Source: Planctomycetaceae bacterium (lineage in GTDB: Bacteria; Planctomycetota; Planctomycetia; Pirellulales; Pirellulaceae). Taken from it: DNA of 64,000 nucleotides. Of the stretch, positions 19,283 to 27,923 are shown piece by piece; the stretch's first letter is position 1; every line of letters starts with the position of its first letter. The notes beneath the pieces are model-generated. The model saw nothing but the letters and a program-made list of their open reading frames with translations, was not told the DNA's origin and searched no databases. Location: assembly GCA_018658605.1 (NCBI GenBank), contig JABHUV010000047.1:1-64000 (forward strand), given 5' to 3'. A program made the translations under genes and the position numbers.

Positions 19283-19318
19283 TGGTATATTGAAGCATAC
19301 CACGAGGGTACTCACCCT
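19283..19318. repeat. Two tandem small hairpins between divergent ABC operon and PQQ gene
   Basis: TGGTAT (19283-19288) pairs with ATACCA (19297-19302). Immediately after, AGGGT (19305-19309) pairs with ACCCT (19314-19318). Neither is followed by a T run, so they are not obvious terminators. They lie in the divergent region between the binding-protein gene and the beta-propeller gene and could be regulator-binding sites. Confidence 0.3.
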
Positions 19319-19396
19319 TAGTAGCATCCACATTTTTATCGTGTCATTGTAATCATCATTCGAATAGACTAAGTGTTTTCACGCAAGAGATTAATT

Positions 19397-20629
19397 ATGA
19401 AACATTTTATTAGCTTGTTAGTTGTTTTGTTTTTTTCCACCGCTGCCCTCGCTGAAAACTGGCCATCGTGGCGAGGCCCTGATCAAAACGGTGTTGGTTC
19501 TAACGGGCCTTTTCCAACCACATGGTCAGCTGATTCAAACATTGCTTGGAAAATAAAGTTGCCCGGCATTGGCAGTTCAACGCCTGTTGTGTGGGACAAA
19601 AACATCGTTGTTACAACAACCGAAAACGGTGCGAACCTCACTCTCTGTTTAGATCGTAGTGGAAAAGAAAAATGGCGCAGCGAAACAGGTAAGGCTGCGG
19701 CTGGCAAACATAAAAAAGCGAGTGGTAGTAACTCTTCACCAATAACAGATGGGAAGCATATCTATGTCTACTTTAAAAGCGGGGACCTGGCTTGCGTAGA
19801 TTTCAACGGGAAAATCATTTGGCAGCTTAATGTTCAAGAAAAATATGGCGCGGACACTCTGTGGTGGGACCTTGGCACTTCACCTGCGCTTACAAAGAAT
19901 TATGTGATAATTGCTGTAATGCAAACGGGGCCCAGTTACTTATTGGCGCTTAATAAAAGCACCGGAACACTTGCTTGGCAACAAGAGCGCAATCTCGATG
20001 CCCCGCTAGAAGCAGCTCAAAGTTATTCGACGCCAGTCGTAACAACCATCAATAATAAAGAATCTATTGTTGTGCTGGGAGCGGATTTTGTCACCGCTCA
20101 TGATGCTAAATCAGGCAAAGAGCTCTGGCGAATTGGTACGCTAAATCCTAACGGTGAAAAATACTGGCGCAGCATCGCCTCCCCTGCTATCAGTAATGGG
20201 ATTATTTTAGCGCCTTATGCTCGAGGTAAAACACTTACAGCGATTGATCTAAATACATCCACACCTACAGTTAGTTGGACGGTCGACAATATCTGTGCGG
20301 ATGTTCCCACACCAATTGCCATTAACAACAAAGCGATTCTCACTACGGATCGCGGATTAGTAACTCAAATCGATATTAAAACGGGAAAAACAACTTGGCA
20401 AACAGAGCTCGAGAAAAACCGGCTCGCGTTCTCGGCATCGCCAATCCTTGCAGGGGCCCATGTCTATTTAACCCGCGAAGACGGCGCAACCTTTGTTGTA
20501 CATGCTGACACCGGCAAGATCGTTGCTAAAAACATTTTGCCAGAAGCCTTTGCTGTGGCGACGCCCGTTTTTGTAGATGGAAAAATTCTCATTCGTACAT
20601 CGCAAGAATTATATTGCATCGGGAAATAA
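19397..20629 (+). CDS. Exported PQQ-type beta-propeller protein
   Basis: The product is about 410 residues. The ATG at 19397 is preferred to the one at 19373 because it gives a clean signal peptide (MKHFISLLVVLFFSTAALA). Then comes WPSWRGPDQNG, a motif very common at the start of planctomycete PQQ-like propeller proteins. Repeated blades end in Trp-rich GKEKWRSE, GKIIWQLN, GTLAWQQE, GKELWRIG and GKTTWQTE motifs, the signature of the PQQ/BamB repeat family. Whether it binds PQQ or acts as a scaffold is not visible. It is followed 8 bp later by a TauD-type oxygenase gene, so the two form an operon. Confidence 0.9.
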   Translation: MKHFISLLVVLFFSTAALAENWPSWRGPDQNGVGSNGPFPTTWSADSNIAWKIKLPGIGSSTPVVWDKNIVVTTTENGANLTLCLDRSGKEKWRSETGKAAAGKHKKASGSNSSPITDGKHIYVYFKSGDLACVDFNGKIIWQLNVQEKYGADTLWWDLGTSPALTKNYVIIAVMQTGPSYLLALNKSTGTLAWQQERNLDAPLEAAQSYSTPVVTTINNKESIVVLGADFVTAHDAKSGKELWRIGTLNPNGEKYWRSIASPAISNGIILAPYARGKTLTAIDLNTSTPTVSWTVDNICADVPTPIAINNKAILTTDRGLVTQIDIKTGKTTWQTELEKNRLAFSASPILAGAHVYLTREDGATFVVHADTGKIVAKNILPEAFAVATPVFVDGKILIRTSQELYCIGK

Positions 20630-20637
20630 ATTAGACC

Positions 20638-21651
20638 ATGCACTTTGAGCCAATTGGTGGGCCAGCAGCCTGGCAGGGACAACAGTTATTCGAGACGCAC
20701 CAGTGGCCAATGCGTCTTACGGATGCTGACCTTGATGAATTAACTACTGCCGCATCCAACACTGCAGCACTGCCTTTAGCCGTCTTATCGCGCGATAATT
20801 TTGTGCTTCCTCAGTTGGCACCTAAATTAGCCGCGCTGCAAACCGAATTGGAAGAGGGTTGTGGCGCAATCTTAATCAAAGGATGTGATGTTGAACGATT
20901 TTCCGCAGAAGAGTTACAACGGATGTTCTATGGGCTAACCGCTCATTTGGGAACCGCTGTCTCGCAAAGCAGCGCTGGAGATATTATTTTTAATGTCCGC
21001 GATGAAGGGTATAAAACCGAAGACACTAAAACTCGCGGACCAAATACGAGCAAGCGGCTTAGCTTTCATACGGATCGTTGTGACGTTATAGCATTTTTGT
21101 GCCTACAACAAGCAATCACTGGTGGAGAAAATCAGCTCGTTAGTAGCGTGGCTGTCTATAATCAAATACTATCGGAACGTCCAGATTTGCTACAAATTCT
21201 CACACAACCCTTTTACTATAAGCGGCATAATGTGGACGCTGGTAATACAAACGCATATTGCCAACAGCCCATTTTTTCTTTTTGTGAAGGTCGGTTTGCC
21301 TCTGCGTTTTTGCGTGTGCTAATCGATCGCGCTTATGCTGATCACAATACACCAGAAATGACTGCGTCACAAAAAGAAGCATTGGATTTTGTAGAAGAGG
21401 TGTGTGGGCGGCAAACAATGCATGTAGAGTTCCGGCAACAACCTGGTGACATATTACTACTAAATAACTGGATTACCTATCACCGCCGCAGTGCTTTTCA
21501 AGATCATAAAAACATTGCGCGGCGGCGACATCTCTTGCGAATATGGCTCGCCATGCCGAATAGTCGGCCACTTGACCTCGCTTTTCTTGCTAATTATGGG
21601 GCTGTCGAAGCTGGGGCGCTTCGCGGTGGCATGAAACCTGCCGTTGAATAA
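20638..21651 (+). CDS. TauD/TfdA-family Fe(II)/2-oxoglutarate-dependent oxygenase
   Basis: The product is 337 residues with no signal peptide, so it is cytoplasmic. The iron-binding facial triad is visible as His144-Thr-Asp146 (LSFHTDRCDV) and the distal His282 in NNWITYHRRSAF. Arg301 in RRRHLLRIWLAM is the likely 2-oxoglutarate anchor. The overall pattern (GCGAILIKGCDVERFSAEEL) fits the TauD/gamma-butyrobetaine hydroxylase clade. The substrate is unknown. It starts 8 bp after the propeller gene. Pairing a cytosolic oxygenase with an exported propeller protein is not something I can explain. Confidence 0.88.
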   Translation: MHFEPIGGPAAWQGQQLFETHQWPMRLTDADLDELTTAASNTAALPLAVLSRDNFVLPQLAPKLAALQTELEEGCGAILIKGCDVERFSAEELQRMFYGLTAHLGTAVSQSSAGDIIFNVRDEGYKTEDTKTRGPNTSKRLSFHTDRCDVIAFLCLQQAITGGENQLVSSVAVYNQILSERPDLLQILTQPFYYKRHNVDAGNTNAYCQQPIFSFCEGRFASAFLRVLIDRAYADHNTPEMTASQKEALDFVEEVCGRQTMHVEFRQQPGDILLLNNWITYHRRSAFQDHKNIARRRHLLRIWLAMPNSRPLDLAFLANYGAVEAGALRGGMKPAVE

Positions 21652-21829
21652 GTCTTAAAGATTGGCTCGTTAGTAGTAATTTACCGACAAGATAGTGCTA
21701 TAAAAGGTATTGAAATGAGGTAGCTTTTATGGGCTTCCTCGTACAAAATATAGAGGTGCAAAAATTAACATAGGCTAACTTAGCAAAAGCCTCTTTGCGG
21801 ATGTCTTAATTTCATAAGGAATTGTTTGT

Positions 21830-22867
21830 ATGCGTTTGTTTGCTGTACTTGGATTGTTGGTTTTTCTTGTTTCCCCGCTGTCGTCTTTCGCTGACGAGGC
21901 TGGCGTAATCTACGAAGGCAAAGACGGCCCCGGCAAGGGTAAGCATATCGTGTTTATCGCCTCTGACCATGAATATCGGGGTGAAGAAAGCTGTCCAGCA
22001 ATTGCTCGGATTTTAGCTTATCGCTATGGATTCAAATGCACCGTCCTCTTTGGACTCGATGCTGAAGGGTACATTGAGGCTGGTTCTTCGCGAATTCCTG
22101 GCCTAGAGGCCTTAAAAGATGCAGATATGATGTTCTGTTTTCTACGATTTGTTGCCCCTAATGATGAATCTATGCAACACATTATCGACTACCTTGGCCG
22201 CGGTGGACCAGTGGCTGGGTTGCGCACAACAACACATGCCTTTAATGGGCTAAAAGGTACAAACAGTAAATATAACTACAACTCATCTGATGAAAATTAT
22301 CGCTATGGCTTTGGCCGACAAATACTCGGTGAAACTTGGCGACCTCCAGCTGCTGGCCACTATGGGCGCAACCATGTTTTTAGTACTCGCATGAATGTCG
22401 TTCCATCCCAGGCTAAGCATCCAGTCATGAGCGGCGTTACTGATATGCACGCAATGGCCGGTGCCTATAGTGCTGATCCCTTACCTAATTCCGTGATTCT
22501 AGCAACAAACGAAGTTTTAAAGACCATGAAACCCGATGCCGAGCCCGTGGAGAACAAACCCCCTCAGCCTGCTATATGGGTGCGGACTTATAAATCAACG
22601 TCGGGCAAAGAAGGCCGCGTGTTTGCTACAACCCAAGGTGCATCAGAAGATATCATCAGTGATGGTGTGCGACGGTGTATCATCAATGGTGTTTTTTGGT
22701 GTATGGAACTAGAAAACCACATTAAAGCAGACATGGATGTTGCATTTGTCGGTCCGTATCATCCTTCCACTTTTAGCTTTGGGGGATTCCGTAAAAAAGT
22801 TAAGCCCGCAGATATCGCTGGGTGGGATACGCCGATTTGGAACCCAAAAGCAAGCACCGCAAAATAA
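21830..22867 (+). CDS. Exported ThuA-like (class I glutamine amidotransferase-like) protein
   Basis: The product is 345 residues with a signal peptide (MRLFAVLGLLVFLVSPLSSFA) and AAGGA-type pairing (AAGGAAT) about nine bases before the ATG. The body has the ThuA/trehalose-utilisation pattern: HIVFIASDHEYRGEESCPAIARIL, a DADMMFCFLRF strand, GGPVAGLRTTTHAF and GRVFATTQGAS. Such proteins are abundant in planctomycete carbohydrate clusters and are thought to act on sugars or sugar derivatives, but no reaction has been firmly assigned. Its stop is 4 bp before the DUF1501 gene, so the two are co-transcribed. Confidence 0.9.
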   Translation: MRLFAVLGLLVFLVSPLSSFADEAGVIYEGKDGPGKGKHIVFIASDHEYRGEESCPAIARILAYRYGFKCTVLFGLDAEGYIEAGSSRIPGLEALKDADMMFCFLRFVAPNDESMQHIIDYLGRGGPVAGLRTTTHAFNGLKGTNSKYNYNSSDENYRYGFGRQILGETWRPPAAGHYGRNHVFSTRMNVVPSQAKHPVMSGVTDMHAMAGAYSADPLPNSVILATNEVLKTMKPDAEPVENKPPQPAIWVRTYKSTSGKEGRVFATTQGASEDIISDGVRRCIINGVFWCMELENHIKADMDVAFVGPYHPSTFSFGGFRKKVKPADIAGWDTPIWNPKASTAK

Positions 22868-22871
22868 CCAC

Positions 22872-24260
22872 ATGCTAAATTTACATGATAATCTTGATCG
22901 ACGATCTTTTTTAAAGGTTGGCAGTTTGGGGTTAACTGGTTTGAACATAGCTGGGCTATCCAATTTAGCTCAGGCAGCAGGTGCAGCTGATCCTTGGGAA
23001 TTGTTTTCTGGTAAGGCTGTTATTTTCCTGTTTCAACAAGGTGGTCCCAGTCAATTTGAATCTTTTGATCCAAAAATGAATGCGCCTACAAGCATTCAAA
23101 GCATGACAGGTGCAATCTCCACTAGTGTGCCAGGAACCTTTTTTGGTGGTTCCATGGGAAAGCTTGCTCACTTAGCAGATAAATTTACTGTTGTTCGTTC
23201 TTACCAAACTGGCAGTTCTGCACACAAAATTCAGCCCATCGTTAGTGCCGATACCCATGGGGCCAATATCGGCTCTTTCTTTTCACGGGTTGTTGGTACA
23301 AACAATCCTCTAAATGGGATGCCAACGAATGTGGCGGCATTTCCTAATTCTGTGGTTGAAGATGAGCCCGCGGCTTTTGATCAATTTGGCCGTGTAGCCT
23401 CTTCTGGTCCGTTTAGCAAGGGTTATGAACCTTTCGTTCCGGGTAGTGGTGGATCGTTTCAAGATAATCTCAAACTGCACATTAGTCGTTTACGACTCGG
23501 TGATCGAAAACGGCTTCTTGGGAAGCTTGACAATATCCGACGTCAAATAGATTCTGATGGTAGCCTCGATGGATTGGATCGTTTTCAATCACAAGCATTT
23601 GATGTCGTGCTCGGCGGCGTAGCTGATGCTTTTGATCTCAGCAAAGAAGACCCACAAACGGTTGCCAAATATGATACTTCACCACTGACTCGTTTCGAGC
23701 AGTGGAAAGACATGAACAATCGAAACCACTATAAGGCCAACTCTAATTCCCTTGGTAAGCTCTGTTTATTAGCGCGGCGCTTGGCTGAGCGGGGTTGTGG
23801 ATTTATTACGATTACGACGTCGTTTGTTTGGGATATGCATGCTGATGTTAATAATCTTGGCATGGTCCGCGGCATGGATTATGTGGGCAGTCCATTTAAC
23901 CATGCTGTTGCTGCGTTAATTGAAGATATTGAAGCTCGTGGACTACAAGACAAAATCATGTTGGTGTGTACTGGTGAAATGGGCCGCACGCCCAAAATTA
24001 ATGCTCGCGGTGGACGTGACCACTGGGGCGGCCTCACACCACTATTGCTATACGGTGCAGGAATACCCCGGGGACACATCATCGGGCAATCGGCAAAAGA
24101 TGGGGGATCTCCCGCAACTACACCTATCCGTACACCAAACCTAATTGCCACCTGTTTAGACACCCTGTTAGATCTCACTCAACTGCGATTACGGGTCGAT
24201 TTACCACAAGAGGTGATGCAAGTTGCCACTGGCTCGCCAACCATCTTCAACCACAAATAG
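22872..24260 (+). CDS. DUF1501 family Tat-exported protein
   Basis: The product is about 462 residues. The ATG at 22872 is chosen over an earlier in-frame start at 22737 that would run through the end of the ThuA gene and bury the Tat-like signal (DRRSFLKVGSLGLTGLNIAGL). Family motifs follow: LFQQGGPSQFESFDPKM, LCLLARRLAERGCGFITI, CTGEMGRTPKIN and GRDHWGGLTPLLLYGAGI. Unlike the two DUF1501 genes on the left, it pairs with ThuA rather than with a PSCyt/DUF1553 gene. The region downstream (24264-24287) holds a 6-bp stem with no T run. Confidence 0.93.
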   Translation: MLNLHDNLDRRSFLKVGSLGLTGLNIAGLSNLAQAAGAADPWELFSGKAVIFLFQQGGPSQFESFDPKMNAPTSIQSMTGAISTSVPGTFFGGSMGKLAHLADKFTVVRSYQTGSSAHKIQPIVSADTHGANIGSFFSRVVGTNNPLNGMPTNVAAFPNSVVEDEPAAFDQFGRVASSGPFSKGYEPFVPGSGGSFQDNLKLHISRLRLGDRKRLLGKLDNIRRQIDSDGSLDGLDRFQSQAFDVVLGGVADAFDLSKEDPQTVAKYDTSPLTRFEQWKDMNNRNHYKANSNSLGKLCLLARRLAERGCGFITITTSFVWDMHADVNNLGMVRGMDYVGSPFNHAVAALIEDIEARGLQDKIMLVCTGEMGRTPKINARGGRDHWGGLTPLLLYGAGIPRGHIIGQSAKDGGSPATTPIRTPNLIATCLDTLLDLTQLRLRVDLPQEVMQVATGSPTIFNHK

Positions 24261-24338
24261 GCGAGCTGGCTGATTTTGGTTCCAGCTATCATAGAACACG
24301 CCGCTTAATATCGATGGGCCAACCGTAGTCGACGTTAC

Positions 24339-24761
24339 TTAATAACTCACACCCGTCACTATATAGGTCATCAGGCGAACCCCGCCAAAACCGATAAAGA
24401 ATGTGACAAAGGTAATTAATAAAATCTCTAGGGGGTCGTTGTGCTTTTTGAAAAACCGTCGCACAGCGGCGGTTGATTGCCGAGGCATTACTAAATTAAA
24501 CACAAACAACAGCGCGGTAGCCACAAAAAAAACACCTAGTGGATGATAACTCCATGATTTCAGAAAATCACCATGGAGTATGCTCGACACACTTCTCGTT
24601 AATCCACAACCTGGACAGGGCAGGCTAAACAAACGTTTAAACATACAAAGCGGCATCCCCATGCCGTTGGAGGGCAATGCAATAGCAATCACCAACACTA
24701 TCAGCACAATGACTTGCGCTTTACGAATAAACAAAACATCGAACTTAGACTGCTTTATCAC
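24339..24761 (-). CDS. DUF2752 small membrane protein
   Basis: The product is 140 residues with three or four hydrophobic helices. The hallmark of DUF2752 is present after the first helix: SLPCPGCGLTRSV, a CPGCG motif of unknown function in the membrane. It overlaps the upstream metallophosphatase gene by 4 bp (24758-24761), so translation is coupled. No function is known for the family. Confidence 0.85.
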   Translation of the reverse strand: MIKQSKFDVLFIRKAQVIVLIVLVIAIALPSNGMGMPLCMFKRLFSLPCPGCGLTRSVSSILHGDFLKSWSYHPLGVFFVATALLFVFNLVMPRQSTAAVRRFFKKHNDPLEILLITFVTFFIGFGGVRLMTYIVTGVSY

Positions 24762-26371
24762 TTTTCGACAACTCGCAAGGTCCTCAAGCCTGTATGCCGT
24801 GTCCCATCTGGTTGCATAGCAGTAACCTGAATTGCATAGATCCCTGCCTTGAGCCCACTAGGAAGCTCTATTGCCCAGAGGTGGTGCGCTGCGATGGGTT
24901 GAGACATTTTAGACCATGTTGCCTGCTGGCCCAGTGCTGTTTGAAACTGGTCTTCCGCCTCTGCCAGAGCAACTAGGTCCGGATCTCGCTGATCAGGAAC
25001 ATGCTCTACTTTAAGTGCTTTAAGTGTTTCTTTATTGTTGCGTAAAACCGCGGTCACCTGGGTTTTAGCTGAGCCTGAAAACACATTCGCATATATCTTG
25101 GTCGGTTCCGCGGCAGATGATATTTCTACAGGTGCAGAGATGTGCATTTGATAACTGGCCGGTTTACCCGCTGCTTTATACTGAAAGGCATATTGATTGC
25201 CGTCAAAGGTCACAATTGAATATCCGTTTGGTGTGCCATCGCGACTATAAGCGTGAGGAGCACCACCGTATCGCTTCATCCCGCTCCACCAACTGCCTCC
25301 TGCAGTCACGTTAATCACGTGATGGTGCGGGTTCTTTCCCTGCCAATCGTCTTCTTTGTCTAGGTATAAATGTCGCTGGTAGTGTTGGTGTCCTGAAACT
25401 GACAGTGTAAAGGGCCGCTGTTCAATCAAACGAAATATCTTCGATTTCTCTCGCGTACTCGGAAGTGGGATGTGCATCAGCAGCACAACCAGTTTTTCAG
25501 CCGGCACGTCGGCCAAGTCGTTTGTCAAAAACGTCATCTGTCGCTTGCCGAGACCACCACGATAGCTCATTTTTTTGCCGGCCTTGTCATGATACCATTC
25601 AACATTGTCCAGCACTATAAAGTGTGCCTGCCCATAATCAAAGGAGTAGTATGCTGGACCATAAATCCGCTCAAACGTTTCGTCGCTTAATTCCTCGCTT
25701 GGCGCTTCTGCATTGTTATCGTGGTTGCCAATCACGTTATACCAAGGGATGCCGATCAGCGCGATTCCCTGGTTTTGAGGCCCAAACAGGTCTAGGTTGT
25801 TAAACATGATGTCGCCTAACGTCACACCAAAAACAGCGTCTGTACCTATTATTTCCTCAACCACTTCGCGAATCACATAATCCACTTCTTGTTGGTTTCT
25901 CGGTTGAGGATCCGCAAACATAATCGCCTTAAAGTTGTCTGGTTCCTTTTGTGGGTACAGTGGAAAATCAACCGACTTGGGCAGCGGGCCTGTTGGTGAT
26001 ACGCCTTTGAATCGATATCCAGCCGGCGATCCAGCCGGCTTGTGGATGTAATAAAACTGTGGAATTTGGTCCGCGTTGACCGGTGTTCGCCATCCTTGGG
26101 GTTTAATGACAAACAGGATTGTGTCATCAGAGATTGGTAATTTATAAGACCCAGTACTATCTGTAGTAACGATCGATTCGCCATTTGACACTCGAATTCC
26201 TGACAACAGGGGTTCGTCAGTATCATATTGGTTGTTGAAATTTTTATCGTGGTAGACTCGGCCTGTTGCCTGTTGTCCATCTTGTGCTAGCAGGCTAGCG
26301 GTCAACAAAAAAATTACGAGCACTAGTGTGAGCTTGCTTGCTGACTTGTTCGGCGGTTGGTTAATCGGCAT
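24758..26371 (-). CDS. Exported calcineurin-like metallophosphoesterase with N-terminal Ig-like/SdrD-type domain
   Basis: The product is 537 residues. An N-terminal signal (hydrophobic residues 14-30) is followed by a beta-rich domain at about 33-130 (GRVYHDKNFNNQYDTDEPLLSGIRVSNG), of the sort found before MetallophosN-type enzymes. The catalytic domain has the di-metal motifs FADPQPR, LGDIMFNN, GNHDNN, LMHIPL and SGHQHYQRH in order, although the first motif reads DPQ rather than the canonical DxH. A C-terminal beta domain (MetallophosC-like) completes it. It is predicted to hydrolyse a phosphoester in the periplasm, with unknown substrate. Confidence 0.88.
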   Translation of the reverse strand: MPINQPPNKSASKLTLVLVIFLLTASLLAQDGQQATGRVYHDKNFNNQYDTDEPLLSGIRVSNGESIVTTDSTGSYKLPISDDTILFVIKPQGWRTPVNADQIPQFYYIHKPAGSPAGYRFKGVSPTGPLPKSVDFPLYPQKEPDNFKAIMFADPQPRNQQEVDYVIREVVEEIIGTDAVFGVTLGDIMFNNLDLFGPQNQGIALIGIPWYNVIGNHDNNAEAPSEELSDETFERIYGPAYYSFDYGQAHFIVLDNVEWYHDKAGKKMSYRGGLGKRQMTFLTNDLADVPAEKLVVLLMHIPLPSTREKSKIFRLIEQRPFTLSVSGHQHYQRHLYLDKEDDWQGKNPHHHVINVTAGGSWWSGMKRYGGAPHAYSRDGTPNGYSIVTFDGNQYAFQYKAAGKPASYQMHISAPVEISSAAEPTKIYANVFSGSAKTQVTAVLRNNKETLKALKVEHVPDQRDPDLVALAEAEDQFQTALGQQATWSKMSQPIAAHHLWAIELPSGLKAGIYAIQVTAMQPDGTRHTGLRTLRVVEK

Positions 26372-26483
26372 CTCTATCCATCCTTCGTGTGAGTGTCTTT
26401 GTCTAGCTAAAGCCCTAGTTGCGTCGGCAACTAATGTATAATAACAGATTATTATTGTGCTGTTCTAAGGGAACCTTGTTCTT

Positions 26484-27908
26484 ATGTCATATCGCCTCCT
26501 GTTGTTACTGCTTGCTTTTCCGTCTGTTTTGCTAGCCGCTAAACAACCAAACGTCATTTTGGTAATGGCTGATGATATGGGATGGGGACAAACGGGTTAT
26601 TATGATCACCCCGCCCTAAAAACACCGCACCTAGATGCGATGGCAAAAAACGGGCTTCGTTTTGATCGCTTCTATGCCGGTGCACCCAATTGTTCGCCAA
26701 CGCGGGCAACTGTCCTGACTGGCCGCAGCAATGACCGTACCGGTGTCCTAAACCATGGGTACGCGCTTAACCTACAAGAAAAAACCATTGGGGCTGCCTT
26801 CAAAAAGGCTGGATACGCGACGGGTCATTTTGGCAAGTGGCACCTCAATGGGTTCACTGGGCCAGGTGCTCCTCTTTTTAAAGACGATGATCACAGCCCA
26901 TCGGCTTTTGGGATAGACACTTGGCTAAGCGTAACTAATTTCTTTGACCTAAATCCTATTCTAAGTCGCAATGGTGAATTTGAAGAGCATACTGGGGACT
27001 CTTCCGAAATTGTTGTTGCGCAAGCGTTAAGGTTTATTCGCAGCTCAGCGGATAAAGATAAGCCCTTTTTTACCATTATCTGGTACGGCACTCCCCACAG
27101 TCCTTGGATGGCCAACCAAAATGACCAACGCCCATTTCCCTCCCTCGATGATCGATCTAAAAAACACTATGGTGAGCTTGTCGCAATGGACCGCTCCATC
27201 GGCGCTTTACGTGCGGGCTTGCGAGAACTTAACCTCGCAGACAACACAATCCTCTGGTTTAACGGTGATAATGGTGGTTTGTCGGGCATAAAACCCACAA
27301 CTGTCGCTCATTTGCGTGGCTATAAAAACTCCGTGTATGAAGGTGGTTTGCGGGTGCCCGCCATCCTTGAATGGCCCACCAAAATAACACCGCGCATCTC
27401 TGATTTCCCTAGTTGTACGATGGATATTTTTCCTACACTGGTCGAACTTGCGGGCCTTGATACAAGATCTCTCTCTGAGGTGATTGATGGTATCTCGCTA
27501 AAGGGGCCGTTGCTCGATAGTGAACAAAGCCTCCGCAAAGAACCTATCGGCTTTCGTCACACTAAGCGTGGGGCGATGATTTACAACAATCTAAAACTTG
27601 TAACACAACAAATCGGCAGTGGCAAATATGAACTCTACGACCTCAGCAAAGACCCATCGGAGACAAAAAACCTTGCCGGCTCAAAAGAGATAGCGCACAT
27701 GGAAATCATTCGCCGCTTTAAATCCTGGACCGCTTCCGTTGATCGCAGTGCAAAAGGGGCCGACTACCCTGAGGGCTACGTTCTTCCGCTAGGCCGAAAA
27801 CAACAGATTTCTTGGCTTTCGCTCCCTAAATATCAAGCCTATTTTCCACTGTGGAAAAATCGCCCTGAATTTAAGCCATATATTGATAGATATCAACAAC
27901 AAAAGTAG
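26484..27908 (+). CDS. Exported type I sulfatase
   Basis: The product is 474 residues with a signal peptide (MSYRLLLLLLAFPSVLLAA). The N-terminal metal-binding motif is VILVMADDMGWG (Asp30, Asp31). The formylglycine site is Cys70-Ser-Pro-Thr-Arg74, followed by ATVLTGR, so it needs a formylglycine-generating enzyme encoded elsewhere. Metal/substrate residues recur in YATGHFGKWHLNG and WFNGDNGG. The C-terminal part (YELYDLSKDPSETKNLA) is typical of arylsulfatase-like proteins. Marine planctomycetes carry many of these for sulfated polysaccharides, and the substrate here cannot be told. A TATAAT lies at 26437-26442. It ends 15 bp before the convergent gyrB stop with no visible terminator. Confidence 0.95.
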   Translation: MSYRLLLLLLAFPSVLLAAKQPNVILVMADDMGWGQTGYYDHPALKTPHLDAMAKNGLRFDRFYAGAPNCSPTRATVLTGRSNDRTGVLNHGYALNLQEKTIGAAFKKAGYATGHFGKWHLNGFTGPGAPLFKDDDHSPSAFGIDTWLSVTNFFDLNPILSRNGEFEEHTGDSSEIVVAQALRFIRSSADKDKPFFTIIWYGTPHSPWMANQNDQRPFPSLDDRSKKHYGELVAMDRSIGALRAGLRELNLADNTILWFNGDNGGLSGIKPTTVAHLRGYKNSVYEGGLRVPAILEWPTKITPRISDFPSCTMDIFPTLVELAGLDTRSLSEVIDGISLKGPLLDSEQSLRKEPIGFRHTKRGAMIYNNLKLVTQQIGSGKYELYDLSKDPSETKNLAGSKEIAHMEIIRRFKSWTASVDRSAKGADYPEGYVLPLGRKQQISWLSLPKYQAYFPLWKNRPEFKPYIDRYQQQK

Positions 27909-27923
27909 CCGCGTTTAAATTGT

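Noticed and set aside
24264..24287. Terminator after the ThuA-linked DUF1501 gene
   Set aside because: A 6-bp stem with a 12-base loop has no T run in either direction.
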